Source: Pseudomonas nitroreducens (GTDB lineage Bacteria; Pseudomonadota; Gammaproteobacteria; Pseudomonadales; Pseudomonadaceae). Taken from it: 64,000 bases of DNA. The stretch spans positions 62,001 through 126,000 of the forward strand of contig NZ_JACHLI010000007.1 in NCBI RefSeq assembly GCF_014204515.1. Reading direction: 5' to 3'. Positions 17,853 through 25,559 of the stretch are shown piece after piece. Numbering within the stretch: the stretch's first letter is position 1; every line of letters starts with the position of its first letter. The translations under genes and the position numbers were made by a program. The notes under the pieces were generated by a model. The model ran no database searches. It saw only the letters and a list, made by a program, of their open reading frames with translations, and was not told where the DNA came from.

Positions 17853-19124
17853 TCAGTGGTCGCTGTCGGCGACCGGCTCGGCGCCCTTGTAGAGACGGCG
17901 TACCAGCGGGCCGATGGACAGGCCCTGGAGCAGGATCGACACCAGCACCACCACGTAGGTCAGGCTGAGGATCAGGTCGCGCTGCTCGCCCAGCGGCAGG
18001 GACAGCGCCAGGGCCACCGAGACGCCGCCGCGCAGGCCGCCCCAGACGAGGATGCGGATGGTGCCGGCGGGTACCTGGCGGCGGCCGTTCTCGGTCTGCC
18101 GCAGTACGAGGATGGCCGGGGCCACGGTGAGCAGGCGCGAGACCAGCACCGCGCCGCCGAGGACGAAGGCGGCCACCACGTGCAGCCAGTTGAACGGCAG
18201 CAGGAGCAGTTCCAGGCCGATCAGGGCGAACAGCAGGGCGTTGAGGATCTCGTCGATCAGCTCCCAGAACTTGTCGATGTAGCGCCGCGTCTCGTCGGAC
18301 ATGGCGTACTGCCGCGCCTGGTTGCCGATGATCAGGCCGGCCACCACCATGGCGATCGGCGCCGACACGTGCAGCCGTGCCGCCAGCGCCGCGCCGCCGA
18401 TCACCAGGGCCAGGGTGAGCATGACTTCCACCTGGTACTGGTCGATGCCGCGCATCATCAGGAACACCCCGTAGCCCAGCGCCGCGCCGAACAGGATGCC
18501 GCCGATGGCCTCCTGCACGAACAGCCAGGCGATGGTGGTGGCGGTGGGCGTCTCGCCGGCCAGCAGGATGCCCAGCAGGATGGTGAACACCACCACGGCA
18601 GTGCCGTCGTTGAACAGCGACTCGCCGACGATGGTGGTGGCCAGCGGCTTGGGCGCGCCGGCGGACTTGAGGATGCCCAGCACCGCGATGGGGTCGGTGG
18701 GCGAGATCAGCGCGCCGAACAGCAGGCAGTAGATGAAGTCCACGTGCCAGCCGAAGAGGGCGAAGGTGTAGTAGGCCAGGTAGCCGATCACGGTGGTGGC
18801 GATCAGCACGCCGAAGGTGGCCAGCAGGCCGATGGGCCATTTGTAGTTGCGCAGGTCGGACAGGTTCACGTGCAGGGCGCCGGCGAACAGCAGGGCGGGC
18901 AGGAACCAGGTCATCAGCACGTCGGAGAAGTCGATGCGGCTGATCATCTGCTGCATCTCGACCTCCAGCACCGGATAGCCGATCAGCGACATGCCCTGGG
19001 CAACGAAGGAAAACACCAGGGCGGTGGCCATCACGCCAATGGTCGGCGGCAGGCGGATGAAGCGGTAGTTGACGTAGGTGAGCAGGGTGGTCAGCGCGAT
19101 GAACGCTGCGGCCAGATCAAGCAT
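17853..19124 (-). CDS. nhaP: CPA1-family Na+/H+ (cation/proton) antiporter, NhaP-type
   Basis: Inner-membrane antiporter of 423 residues with about 12 hydrophobic segments. The ion-binding region has LFGALISPTDPIAVLGIL, containing the conserved SPTDP, and the second motif is GESLFNDGTAVVVF with the ND pair. The short cytoplasmic tail (about 15 residues after the last helix) distinguishes it from long-tailed NhaP2/CvrA proteins. It is divergent from an osmoprotectant importer, as in P. aeruginosa, consistent with a shared salt/osmotic role. A long intergenic space of 434 bp lies upstream. Confidence 0.88.
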   Translation of the reverse strand: MLDLAAAFIALTTLLTYVNYRFIRLPPTIGVMATALVFSFVAQGMSLIGYPVLEVEMQQMISRIDFSDVLMTWFLPALLFAGALHVNLSDLRNYKWPIGLLATFGVLIATTVIGYLAYYTFALFGWHVDFIYCLLFGALISPTDPIAVLGILKSAGAPKPLATTIVGESLFNDGTAVVVFTILLGILLAGETPTATTIAWLFVQEAIGGILFGAALGYGVFLMMRGIDQYQVEVMLTLALVIGGAALAARLHVSAPIAMVVAGLIIGNQARQYAMSDETRRYIDKFWELIDEILNALLFALIGLELLLLPFNWLHVVAAFVLGGAVLVSRLLTVAPAILVLRQTENGRRQVPAGTIRILVWGGLRGGVSVALALSLPLGEQRDLILSLTYVVVLVSILLQGLSIGPLVRRLYKGAEPVADSDH

Positions 19125-19558
19125 GGCGATGTATCTCCGTGGTAGGCAAGACGCCGGCCCCGAGTGACCTATCCATGGGTCGGGGGCACGCGAAAGGAAT
19201 CCGATGATAACCGCTGAGCGTCATCGCCGGGCGCATTCGGCGTTGGGCAAGTCGCGAACGGTGATGGTTCAGTCGGTTCAGCGGTTTTTTTGAAAAAAAT
19301 TCTCTCGGCCCTAGCCCCCGGACCATGGGGGCTACGGGCGAATGCGGCGCTGCGCGATGGCAGAAGGATGGCAATTTTATTGAACGCAACGGCACGCGAA
19401 GGGGTCCATCCCTTCGCGACGACAATCCGCCTGCCATTTGCAAGTGCTTGATTCTGGTCGCGTTTAATTGCGGTCCCAACTAGCTTTCTGGACGGGGCCG
19501 AGCGTCAAGTGAGCGTGGCGATGCCAGTCGTCGCGCACCCGAAGGGAGTCCCCCAACC
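19125..19558. other. 434-bp divergent intergenic region, nhaP/opuC
   Basis: No gene was found. AT content is higher than in the flanks, particularly around the TTTTTTTGAAAAAAATT tract near 19285. A loose CCCCGA/TCGGGG hairpin lies at 19157-19184. It presumably holds the promoters of both flanking units, but I cannot point to clear -35/-10 pairs. Confidence 0.4.
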
Positions 19559-20275
19559 ATGGTGAAGACCACCACGGGCAAGGCCCTGTTCGGCGTCTGC
19601 TTTGCAGTCGTTGTGCTGGCTTTGCTGATCCACTGGATCACCCCCGCCACCCTGTGGCAGTACCGCGAAGACCTGCTGTTCTATCTGCAGGCGCACCTGT
19701 TCCTGGTGTTCGTGTCCATGCTGGCCGCCGTTGCGGTCGGTATCCCCGCCGGCATCCTGCTCAGCCGTCCGGCCCTGCAGGGCCAGGCCGAGCGCCTGAT
19801 GCAGGTGTTCAACGTCGGCAACACCATCCCGCCGCTGGCCGTGCTGGCCATCGCCCTGGCGATCGTCGGGATCGGCAACGGCCCGGCGATCCTCGCGCTG
19901 TTCCTCGCCTCGCTGTTGCCCATCGTGCGCAACACCTACGAAGGCCTGCGCGCTGTGCCGGCCTCGCTCAAGGAAGCGGCCACCGGCATCGGCATGACCC
20001 CGCGCCAGGTGCTCTGGCGCGTCGAACTGCCCAATGCGGTGCCGCTGATAATGGGCGGCGTGCGCATCGCCCTGGCGCTGAACGTCGGTTCCGCGCCGCT
20101 GGCCTTCCTGATCGGCGCCAACAGCCTGGGCAGCCTGATCTTCCCCGGCATCGCCCTGGACGACCAATCCAAGCTGCTGCTCGGCGCCGTGTGCACCGCG
20201 CTGCTGGCGCTGGTGCTCGATGGCCTGGTGGTGCTGTTCAGCCGCACCGTGCTGGAACGGGGGCTGACGCAATGA
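19559..20275 (+). CDS. opuCD: Osmoprotectant (glycine betaine/choline-type) ABC transporter permease
   Basis: Permease of 238 residues with five to six hydrophobic segments. It has the OpuC-type motif NVGNTIPPLAVLAIAL and an EAA-type loop LKEAATGIGMTPRQVLWRVELP. It is the first gene of a four-gene importer; order permease - binding protein - permease - ATPase matches the opuC locus next to nhaP in P. aeruginosa. The letter assignment of the two permeases is by order only. The stop overlaps a possible ATG of the next gene (ATGA). Confidence 0.85.
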   Translation: MVKTTTGKALFGVCFAVVVLALLIHWITPATLWQYREDLLFYLQAHLFLVFVSMLAAVAVGIPAGILLSRPALQGQAERLMQVFNVGNTIPPLAVLAIALAIVGIGNGPAILALFLASLLPIVRNTYEGLRAVPASLKEAATGIGMTPRQVLWRVELPNAVPLIMGGVRIALALNVGSAPLAFLIGANSLGSLIFPGIALDDQSKLLLGAVCTALLALVLDGLVVLFSRTVLERGLTQ

Positions 20276-20286
20276 AAGGAATTCTT

Positions 20287-21225
20287 ATGAAACCTCTGCT
20301 GGGCGCGCTGGGCCTGCTGCTCGCCGCCGCCACGGGAGCTGCGCACGCGGCCGACGTGATCCGCATCGGCGGCAAGCCGTTCACCGAGCAGCGCATCCTC
20401 ACCGCCATCACCGCGCAGTACCTGCAGAGCAAGGGCTACGAGGTGAAGGTCACCAACGGCCTGGGCAGCACGCTGGCGCGCAGCGCCCAGCAGAGCGGCC
20501 AGCTGGACCTGGTGTGGGAGTACACCGGCTCGTCGCTGATCGTCTACAACAAGGTCAAGGACAAGCTCGACGCCCAGCAGTCGCTGGCGAAAGTCCGCGA
20601 GCTGGACGGCAAGAAGGGCCTGGTCTGGCCCAAGCCGGCGCCGTTCAACAACACCTATGCCCTGGCGATGCCCGAGGAGCAGGCCGACAAGCTCGGCGTG
20701 CGTACCCTGAGCGACCTGGCGCGGGTGATGAAGGAGCAGGGCGACAGGAAGACCCACCTGTTCGCCATGGACCCGGAATTCGCCGGGCGCCCCGACGGCC
20801 TCGGCCCGATGAGCGAGCTGTACGGCTTCCACTTCACCCGCGACGACGTGCGGCAGATGGATGCCGGGCTGGTCTACACCGCGCTGAAGAATCGCCAGGT
20901 GTTCGTCGGCCTCGTCTACACCACCGACGGCCGCCTGAAGGACTTCAAGCTGCGCGTGCTGGAAGACGACAAGCACTTCTTCCCCTTCTACAACGCCGCC
21001 CCGGTGCTGCGCGCCGACGCGCTGCAGAAGCACCCGGAACTCAAGACCCTGTTCGAGCCGATCTCCGACCTGCTCGACGACAAGACCATGCAGGCACTCA
21101 ACGCCCAGGTCGACATCGAGCAGGAGCCGCCGCAGCGCGTGGCGCAGAAGTTCCTGCGCGAGCACAAGCTGCTCGGCGACAAGGCCCAGTCCGCCAACGA
21201 TCAGGCAACCGGGGAGGACAACTGA
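20287..21225 (+). CDS. opuCC: Osmoprotectant ABC transporter substrate-binding protein
   Basis: Periplasmic OpuAC-type binding protein of 312 residues. A signal peptide runs MKPLLGALGLLLAAATGAAHA, then the mature chain starts DVIRIGGKPFTEQRILT. The family segments DLVWEYTGSSL and ALKNRQVFVGLVYTTDGRL are present. An in-frame ATG exists 15 bp upstream, overlapping the permease stop. The start at 20287 is chosen because AAAGGA is spaced 5 nt before it and it begins directly with the signal peptide. Confidence 0.88.
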   Translation: MKPLLGALGLLLAAATGAAHAADVIRIGGKPFTEQRILTAITAQYLQSKGYEVKVTNGLGSTLARSAQQSGQLDLVWEYTGSSLIVYNKVKDKLDAQQSLAKVRELDGKKGLVWPKPAPFNNTYALAMPEEQADKLGVRTLSDLARVMKEQGDRKTHLFAMDPEFAGRPDGLGPMSELYGFHFTRDDVRQMDAGLVYTALKNRQVFVGLVYTTDGRLKDFKLRVLEDDKHFFPFYNAAPVLRADALQKHPELKTLFEPISDLLDDKTMQALNAQVDIEQEPPQRVAQKFLREHKLLGDKAQSANDQATGEDN

Positions 21226-21226
21226 C

Positions 21227-21892
21227 ATGGACTTCATGACCGTGATCTCCCGCCTGGACTGGGTCCAGGTCGGGCAACTGACCCTGCAGCACCTGATGCT
21301 GGTGTCCATCGCCGTGGGCCTGGCCATCGTCGTCGGCGTGCCGCTGGGCGTGCTGATGACCCGCTTCAAGTGGCTGGCCGGCCCGCTGCAGGGCGCCGCC
21401 ACCGTGGTGCTGACCATCCCCTCCATCGCCCTGTTCGGCCTGATGCTGCCGCTCTACTCGAAGATCGGCCAGGGCCTCGGCCCGCTGCCGGCGATTACCG
21501 CGGTGTTCCTCTATTCGCTGCTGCCGATCCTGCGCAACACCTACCTGGCGCTGACCAACGTCGAGCCCGGCATCCGCGAAGCCGGCAAGGGCATCGGCAT
21601 GACCTTCTGGCAGCGCCTGCGGATGGTCGACATCCCCATTGCCGTGCCGGTGATCCTCGCCGGCGTACGCACCGCCGTGGTGATGAACATCGGCGTGATG
21701 ACCATCGCCGCCGTCATCGGCGCTGGCGGCCTGGGCGTGCTCATCCTCAATTCCATCAGCCAATCCAACATGCCCATGCTGGTGGTCGGCGCCGTGCTGG
21801 TGAGCCTTCTGGCCATCGCCGCCGACCTGCTGCTGCAGTGGTTGCAGCGTGCGCTCACCCCGAAGGGCCTGCGCCCGCAGACAGGAGACTGA
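21227..21892 (+). CDS. opuCB: Osmoprotectant ABC transporter permease
   Basis: Second permease of the importer, 221 residues, five to six hydrophobic segments. It has TVVLTIPSIALFGLMLPLY and the EAA loop IREAGKGIGMTFWQRLRMVDIP. Only one base separates it from the binding-protein stop, and the ATPase starts 2 bp after its end, so the genes form one operon. Confidence 0.87.
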   Translation: MDFMTVISRLDWVQVGQLTLQHLMLVSIAVGLAIVVGVPLGVLMTRFKWLAGPLQGAATVVLTIPSIALFGLMLPLYSKIGQGLGPLPAITAVFLYSLLPILRNTYLALTNVEPGIREAGKGIGMTFWQRLRMVDIPIAVPVILAGVRTAVVMNIGVMTIAAVIGAGGLGVLILNSISQSNMPMLVVGAVLVSLLAIAADLLLQWLQRALTPKGLRPQTGD

Positions 21893-21894
21893 AC

Positions 21895-23061
21895 ATGATC
21901 GAACTCGACCAACTGACCAAGACCTTCACCCTCAAGGACGGCAAGGAATTCCGCGCCGTCGACAAGGTCAGCCTGACCGTGGAGAAGGGCGAGATCTGCG
22001 TGTTCCTCGGCCCCTCCGGTTGCGGCAAGACCACCACGCTGAAGATGATCAACCGCATCATCCAGCCCACCTCCGGGCGCGTGCTGATCGATGGCCAGGA
22101 CACCGCAGAACTGGACGAGGTGACCCTGCGCCGGCAGATCGGCTACGTTATCCAGCAGATCGGCCTGTTCCCCAACATGACCATCGAGGAAAACATCATG
22201 GTCGTGCCGCGCCTGCTCGGCTGGGACAAGCAGAAGTGCAAGGAGAAGGCGCGCGAGCTGATGGCCATGGTCAAGCTCGAACCCAAGCAGTACCTGTCGC
22301 GCTACCCGCGCGAGCTGTCCGGCGGCCAGCAGCAGCGCATCGGGGTGATCCGCGCGCTGGCGGCGGATGCGCCGCTGCTGCTGATGGACGAGCCCTTCGG
22401 CGCAGTGGACCCGATCAACCGCGAGTCGATCCAGAACGAGTTCTTCGAGCTGCAGCGCAAGCTGGGCATGACCGTGATCATGGTCAGCCACGACATCGAC
22501 GAGGCGATCAAGCTGGGCGACAAGGTGGCGGTGTTCAAGAGCGGCCGCCTGCTCCAGTACGACCACCCGGACACCCTGCTGGCACACCCGGCGGACGAGT
22601 TCGTCAGCGCCTTCACCGGCCAGGACAGCACCTTGAAGCGCCTGCTGCTGGTGCGCGCGGAGGATGCCGCCGACAGCAGCATCGTCACCGCCAGCCCCGG
22701 GACCAGCGTCGCCGAGGCGGTGGAGAAGATGGAGGAAGACGATCGCCGCTACCTGGTGGTGGTCGATGCCAACGGCAAGGGCCTGGGCTACGTGCGCCGC
22801 AAGGACATGCGCCGCAAGGACGGCGTGTGCAGCGACTTCCTCAACGAGTTCCGCGTCACCGCCAGCCACGACGAGCACCTGCGCATCCTGCTGTCGCGCA
22901 TGTACGAGTTCAACAGCTCGTGGCTGCCGGTGCTGGATGCCGAAGGGCAGTTCCTCGGCGAGGTGACGCAGGAGTCGATTGCCGATTACCTGAGCTCCGG
23001 GCGCTCGCGTGGGCGCAAGACCACTATCGTGTCGCCGGCGGAGGTGGCGCAGGCCTCCTGA
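21895..23061 (+). CDS. opuCA: Osmoprotectant ABC transporter ATPase with CBS domains
   Basis: ATPase of 388 residues. The nucleotide-binding domain (1-240) has Walker A GPSGCGKTT, signature LSGGQQQRIGVIRAL and Walker B LLLMDEP. Residues about 260-375 form a pair of CBS domains (DRRYLVVVDANGKGLGYV and SSWLPVLDAEGQFLGEV). In OpuA/OpuC transporters such domains sense ionic strength. The chosen ATG lies 2 bp after the preceding stop, behind an AGGAGAC Shine-Dalgarno. The longer frames upstream are shadows of the permease. Confidence 0.92.
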   Translation: MIELDQLTKTFTLKDGKEFRAVDKVSLTVEKGEICVFLGPSGCGKTTTLKMINRIIQPTSGRVLIDGQDTAELDEVTLRRQIGYVIQQIGLFPNMTIEENIMVVPRLLGWDKQKCKEKARELMAMVKLEPKQYLSRYPRELSGGQQQRIGVIRALAADAPLLLMDEPFGAVDPINRESIQNEFFELQRKLGMTVIMVSHDIDEAIKLGDKVAVFKSGRLLQYDHPDTLLAHPADEFVSAFTGQDSTLKRLLLVRAEDAADSSIVTASPGTSVAEAVEKMEEDDRRYLVVVDANGKGLGYVRRKDMRRKDGVCSDFLNEFRVTASHDEHLRILLSRMYEFNSSWLPVLDAEGQFLGEVTQESIADYLSSGRSRGRKTTIVSPAEVAQAS

Positions 23062-23726
23062 TTGAAAAGGGCGCCTGGCTTTTCCCGCCAACGCGGACTC
23101 CGCAGCGGACTGCTGCCCTCTCCCTAACCCTCTCCCTGAAGGGAGAGGGGACTGGATCGCAGCTAAGTGTCGGACCGTGGTTCGTCTGACGCTGATGCGT
23201 CAAGAGAGCGCAGCAGTTCCAGGCAACTCGGATACTCCCTCTCCCTTCAGGGAGAGGGCGGGGGAGAGGGGCGCCCAGCTCCGATTTTCCCCACTGCACC
23301 TCTCAAGAAAATCCCCCCCCGCACCACCCATCCCAATCCACTGAACTCCCCCCTCTGTCACCGGTCGTTAATCCAGTAGCACGATGATGCAGAAACCCGT
23401 CGAAAGCCCCGTTCTGTGCGGTATTCCGTGCATTTTGTTGAGTATCTGAAACAGTCAACCGGCAGTGCGACAAAGGGATGCGAAAAAGCGGCAATTCAGG
23501 GTTGAACTCAAGAACTTCAGGTCCTAAAGTTCGCGCCCGAACGTCCATGCTGGAAACGATCCATCCGGCTCAAGTACTGACGACGAGAGATAGCCGGTGC
23601 CTTTGCCCGGTATCGGTAATGCTCGGCGACATGCCTTGGGAAGTAGGCGAACCAAAGTGGGGAAACGGATTCGACGTTCAGCTTCACCCCTACGAATAAC
23701 CTGTTCTGCCATTTGGAGTCCCAACC
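23062..23726. other. 665-bp intergenic region upstream of speC
   Basis: No convincing gene. It holds a CCCTCTCCC-type palindromic repeat pair (23117-23270) in the first half. The second half is relatively AT-rich and ends in the speC Shine-Dalgarno TTGGAG 8 nt before the ATG. The small open frames here have no family-like sequence. Confidence 0.45.
23117..23270. repeat. Inverted pair of CCCTCTCCCT / AGGGAGAGGG palindromes
   Basis: The first element (23117-23149) and the second (23237-23270) are each palindromic around CTCTCCCTGAAGGGAGAG or its inverse CTCTCCCTTCAGGGAGAG. The full units are inverted relative to each other (CCCTAACCCTCTCCC versus GGGAGAGGGCGGGGGAG), with about 87 bp between. 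It is an intergenic repeat of unknown function, distinct from the REP family. Confidence 0.7.
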
Positions 23727-24890
23727 ATGTCCATCAAGGTCGAGGATTACTTCGCCCCCGAAACCTTCCAGCGCATGAAGGCGTTTGCCGACAAGCAGGA
23801 AACCCCCTTCGTCGTCATCGACAAGCAGACCATCGCCGATGCCTACGACCAGCTGACCGGCTGCTTCCCCTTCGCCAAGATCTACTACGCGGTGAAGGCC
23901 AACCCGGCCACCGAGATCACCGAGCTGCTGCGCGACAAGGGTTCGAACTTCGACATCGCCTCCATCTACGAGCTGGACAAGGTGATGAAGGCCGGCGTGC
24001 GCGCCGAGCAGATCAGCTACGGCAACACCATCAAGAAAGCCCGCGACATCCGCTACTTCTACGAGAAGGGCGTGCGCCTGTTCGCCACCGACTCCGAAGC
24101 CGACCTGCGCAATATCGCCAAGGCCGCACCGGGCTCCAAGGTCTACGTGCGCATCCTCACCGAAGGCTCGACCTCGGCCGACTGGCCGCTGTCGCGCAAG
24201 TTCGGCTGCCAGTCCGACATGGCCATGGACCTGCTGGTGCTGGCCCGCGACCTGGGCCTGGTGCCCTATGGCGTGTCCTTCCACGTGGGTTCGCAGCAGC
24301 GTGACATCGGCGTGTGGGACGCGGCCATCGCCAAGGTGAAGGTCATCTTCGAGCGCCTGAAGGAAGAGGACGGCATCGAGCTGAAGCTGATCAACATGGG
24401 CGGCGGCTTCCCGGCCAACTACATCGCCAAGACCAACAGCCTGGAAACCTACGCGGAAGAGATCATCCGTTTCCTCAAGGAAGACTTCGGCGACGAGCTG
24501 CCGGAAATCATCCTCGAACCGGGCCGCTCGCTGATCGCCAACGCCGGCATCCTGGTCAGCGAAGTCGTGCTGGTGGCGCGCAAGTCGCGCACCGCGGTGG
24601 AGCGCTGGGTGTTCACCGACGTGGGCAAGTTCTCCGGCCTGATCGAAACCATGGACGAGTCCATCAAGTTCCCGATCCACGTGGAGAAGGCGGGCGAGCT
24701 GGAAGAAGTGGTGATCGCCGGCCCGACCTGCGACAGCGCAGACATCATGTACGAGCACTACAAGTACGGCCTGCCGCTGAACCTGGCCGCTGGCGACCGC
24801 CTGTACTGGCTGTCCACCGGCGCCTACACCACCAGCTACAGCGCGGTGGAATTCAACGGCTTCCCGCCGCTGAAGGCGTTCTACCTGTAA
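23727..24890 (+). CDS. speC: Ornithine decarboxylase (fold III, alanine-racemase-like)
   Basis: PLP enzyme of 387 residues making putrescine from ornithine. It has the eukaryotic-like fold rather than the E. coli SpeC fold, as in other pseudomonads. PLP lysine is in YYAVKANPATE near residue 55, GGGFP binds the phosphate, and the C-terminal active-site cysteine is in GPTCDSADI. Length equals that of P. aeruginosa SpeC. It is monocistronic with a strong terminator, upstream of cptA as in P. aeruginosa. Confidence 0.93.
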   Translation: MSIKVEDYFAPETFQRMKAFADKQETPFVVIDKQTIADAYDQLTGCFPFAKIYYAVKANPATEITELLRDKGSNFDIASIYELDKVMKAGVRAEQISYGNTIKKARDIRYFYEKGVRLFATDSEADLRNIAKAAPGSKVYVRILTEGSTSADWPLSRKFGCQSDMAMDLLVLARDLGLVPYGVSFHVGSQQRDIGVWDAAIAKVKVIFERLKEEDGIELKLINMGGGFPANYIAKTNSLETYAEEIIRFLKEDFGDELPEIILEPGRSLIANAGILVSEVVLVARKSRTAVERWVFTDVGKFSGLIETMDESIKFPIHVEKAGELEEVVIAGPTCDSADIMYEHYKYGLPLNLAAGDRLYWLSTGAYTTSYSAVEFNGFPPLKAFYL

Positions 24891-24906
24891 GGCTTCGTCC
24901 TTGCTG

Positions 24907-24934
24907 AAAAAGCCCCGCTGATGCGGGGCTTTTT
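24907..24934 (+). terminator. Rho-independent terminator of speC
   Basis: A 12-bp perfect stem AAAAAGCCCCGC / GCGGGGCTTTTT with a TGAT loop is followed by CTTTT. It starts 17 bp after the speC stop. Confidence 0.95.
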
Positions 24935-24954
24935 CTTTTGCGTTGGTGCCCCTC

Positions 24955-25025
24955 GTAGGAGCGGACTCCGTCCGCGAAAGGTCCGCATCGCGCCTGAGAC
25001 CATCGCGGACGGAGTCCGCTCCTAC
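24955..25025. repeat. REPIN downstream of speC
   Basis: Arms 24955-24978 and 25002-25025, complementary except for the innermost base. The spacer AGGTCCGCATCGCGCCTGAG resembles that of the two prfC REPINs. It lies 21 bp after the speC terminator. Confidence 0.93.
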
Positions 25026-25134
25026 GAATAGTCATACCACGGCGTCTTGCCCAGCCCAGGCTCTGGTTTTTCAAGACTTCCAGCGAAACATCCGCACGCT
25101 CCGGAGTGCCCCTTTCAGGAGGCCGAAGGTGATC

Positions 25135-25404
25135 GGAGTTTCAGGGGTTGAGCGACATGGATGTCGCGAGAGCCGCGATGGGCCAGGGATGGCCCTTCGC
25201 GGCGGGCCCCTGAAACTCCGAGGAACCGAGGGTACTTTTCGCGAAGCGAAAAGCCGGATGGCAGGGGCGAGACCTTTGCCTCCTTTGGGGCGTTTGCCAA
25301 AGGAGGTCGCCCGAGGGGGCGAAACAGAGAGTCTGCGCGCACACCGAAGCGGCGCAGGAACACTGAAACTGAGGCAAGACATCGCGGACGAAGTCCGCTC
25401 CTAC
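25135..25404. repeat. Structured non-coding repeat mosaic ending in a solitary REP
   Basis: A nested set of hairpins. GGAGTTTCAGGGG (25135-25147) pairs with CCCCTGAAACTCC (25207-25219). Inside are GCGACATGGATGTCGC (25152-25167) and a long GCCGCGATGGGCCA / TGGCCCTTCGCGGC stem (25172-25203). Then follow CTTTTCGCGAAGCGAAAAG (25235-25253) and CCTCCTTTGG / CCAAAGGAGG (25279-25306). A single unpaired REP arm lies at 25381-25404. No frame here looks coding. It fills most of the 670-bp gap between speC and cptA. Confidence 0.7.
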
Positions 25405-25515
25405 GCAACCGGATAAATCGGAGCCGGCCAGCGGGCGCCGGCCCTGTCGGCGGATCGCGGGCACGGCCTGGGCCGCCGCCCGTCCTGCAGGTTGAGCAGT
25501 GCGGGGCGGAAAGAA

Positions 25516-25540
25516 AAACGCCCCGCACAGCGGGGCGTTT
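25516..25540 (-). terminator. Rho-independent terminator of cptA
   Basis: An 11-bp perfect stem AAACGCCCCGC / GCGGGGCGTTT with a 3-nt loop lies 20 bp after the cptA stop. On the minus strand it ends in TTTTTC. Confidence 0.93.
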
Positions 25541-25559
25541 TCATCACATCACGGCAAAC

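Noticed and set aside
23117..23270. CRISPR-like spacing of repeats upstream of speC
   Set aside because: Only two units in inverted orientation, each palindromic, with no direct-repeat array or cas genes nearby.
23303..23699. Small ORFs on both strands in the speC upstream region
   Set aside because: No Shine-Dalgarno, no conserved motif, and they overlap each other; treated as non-coding.
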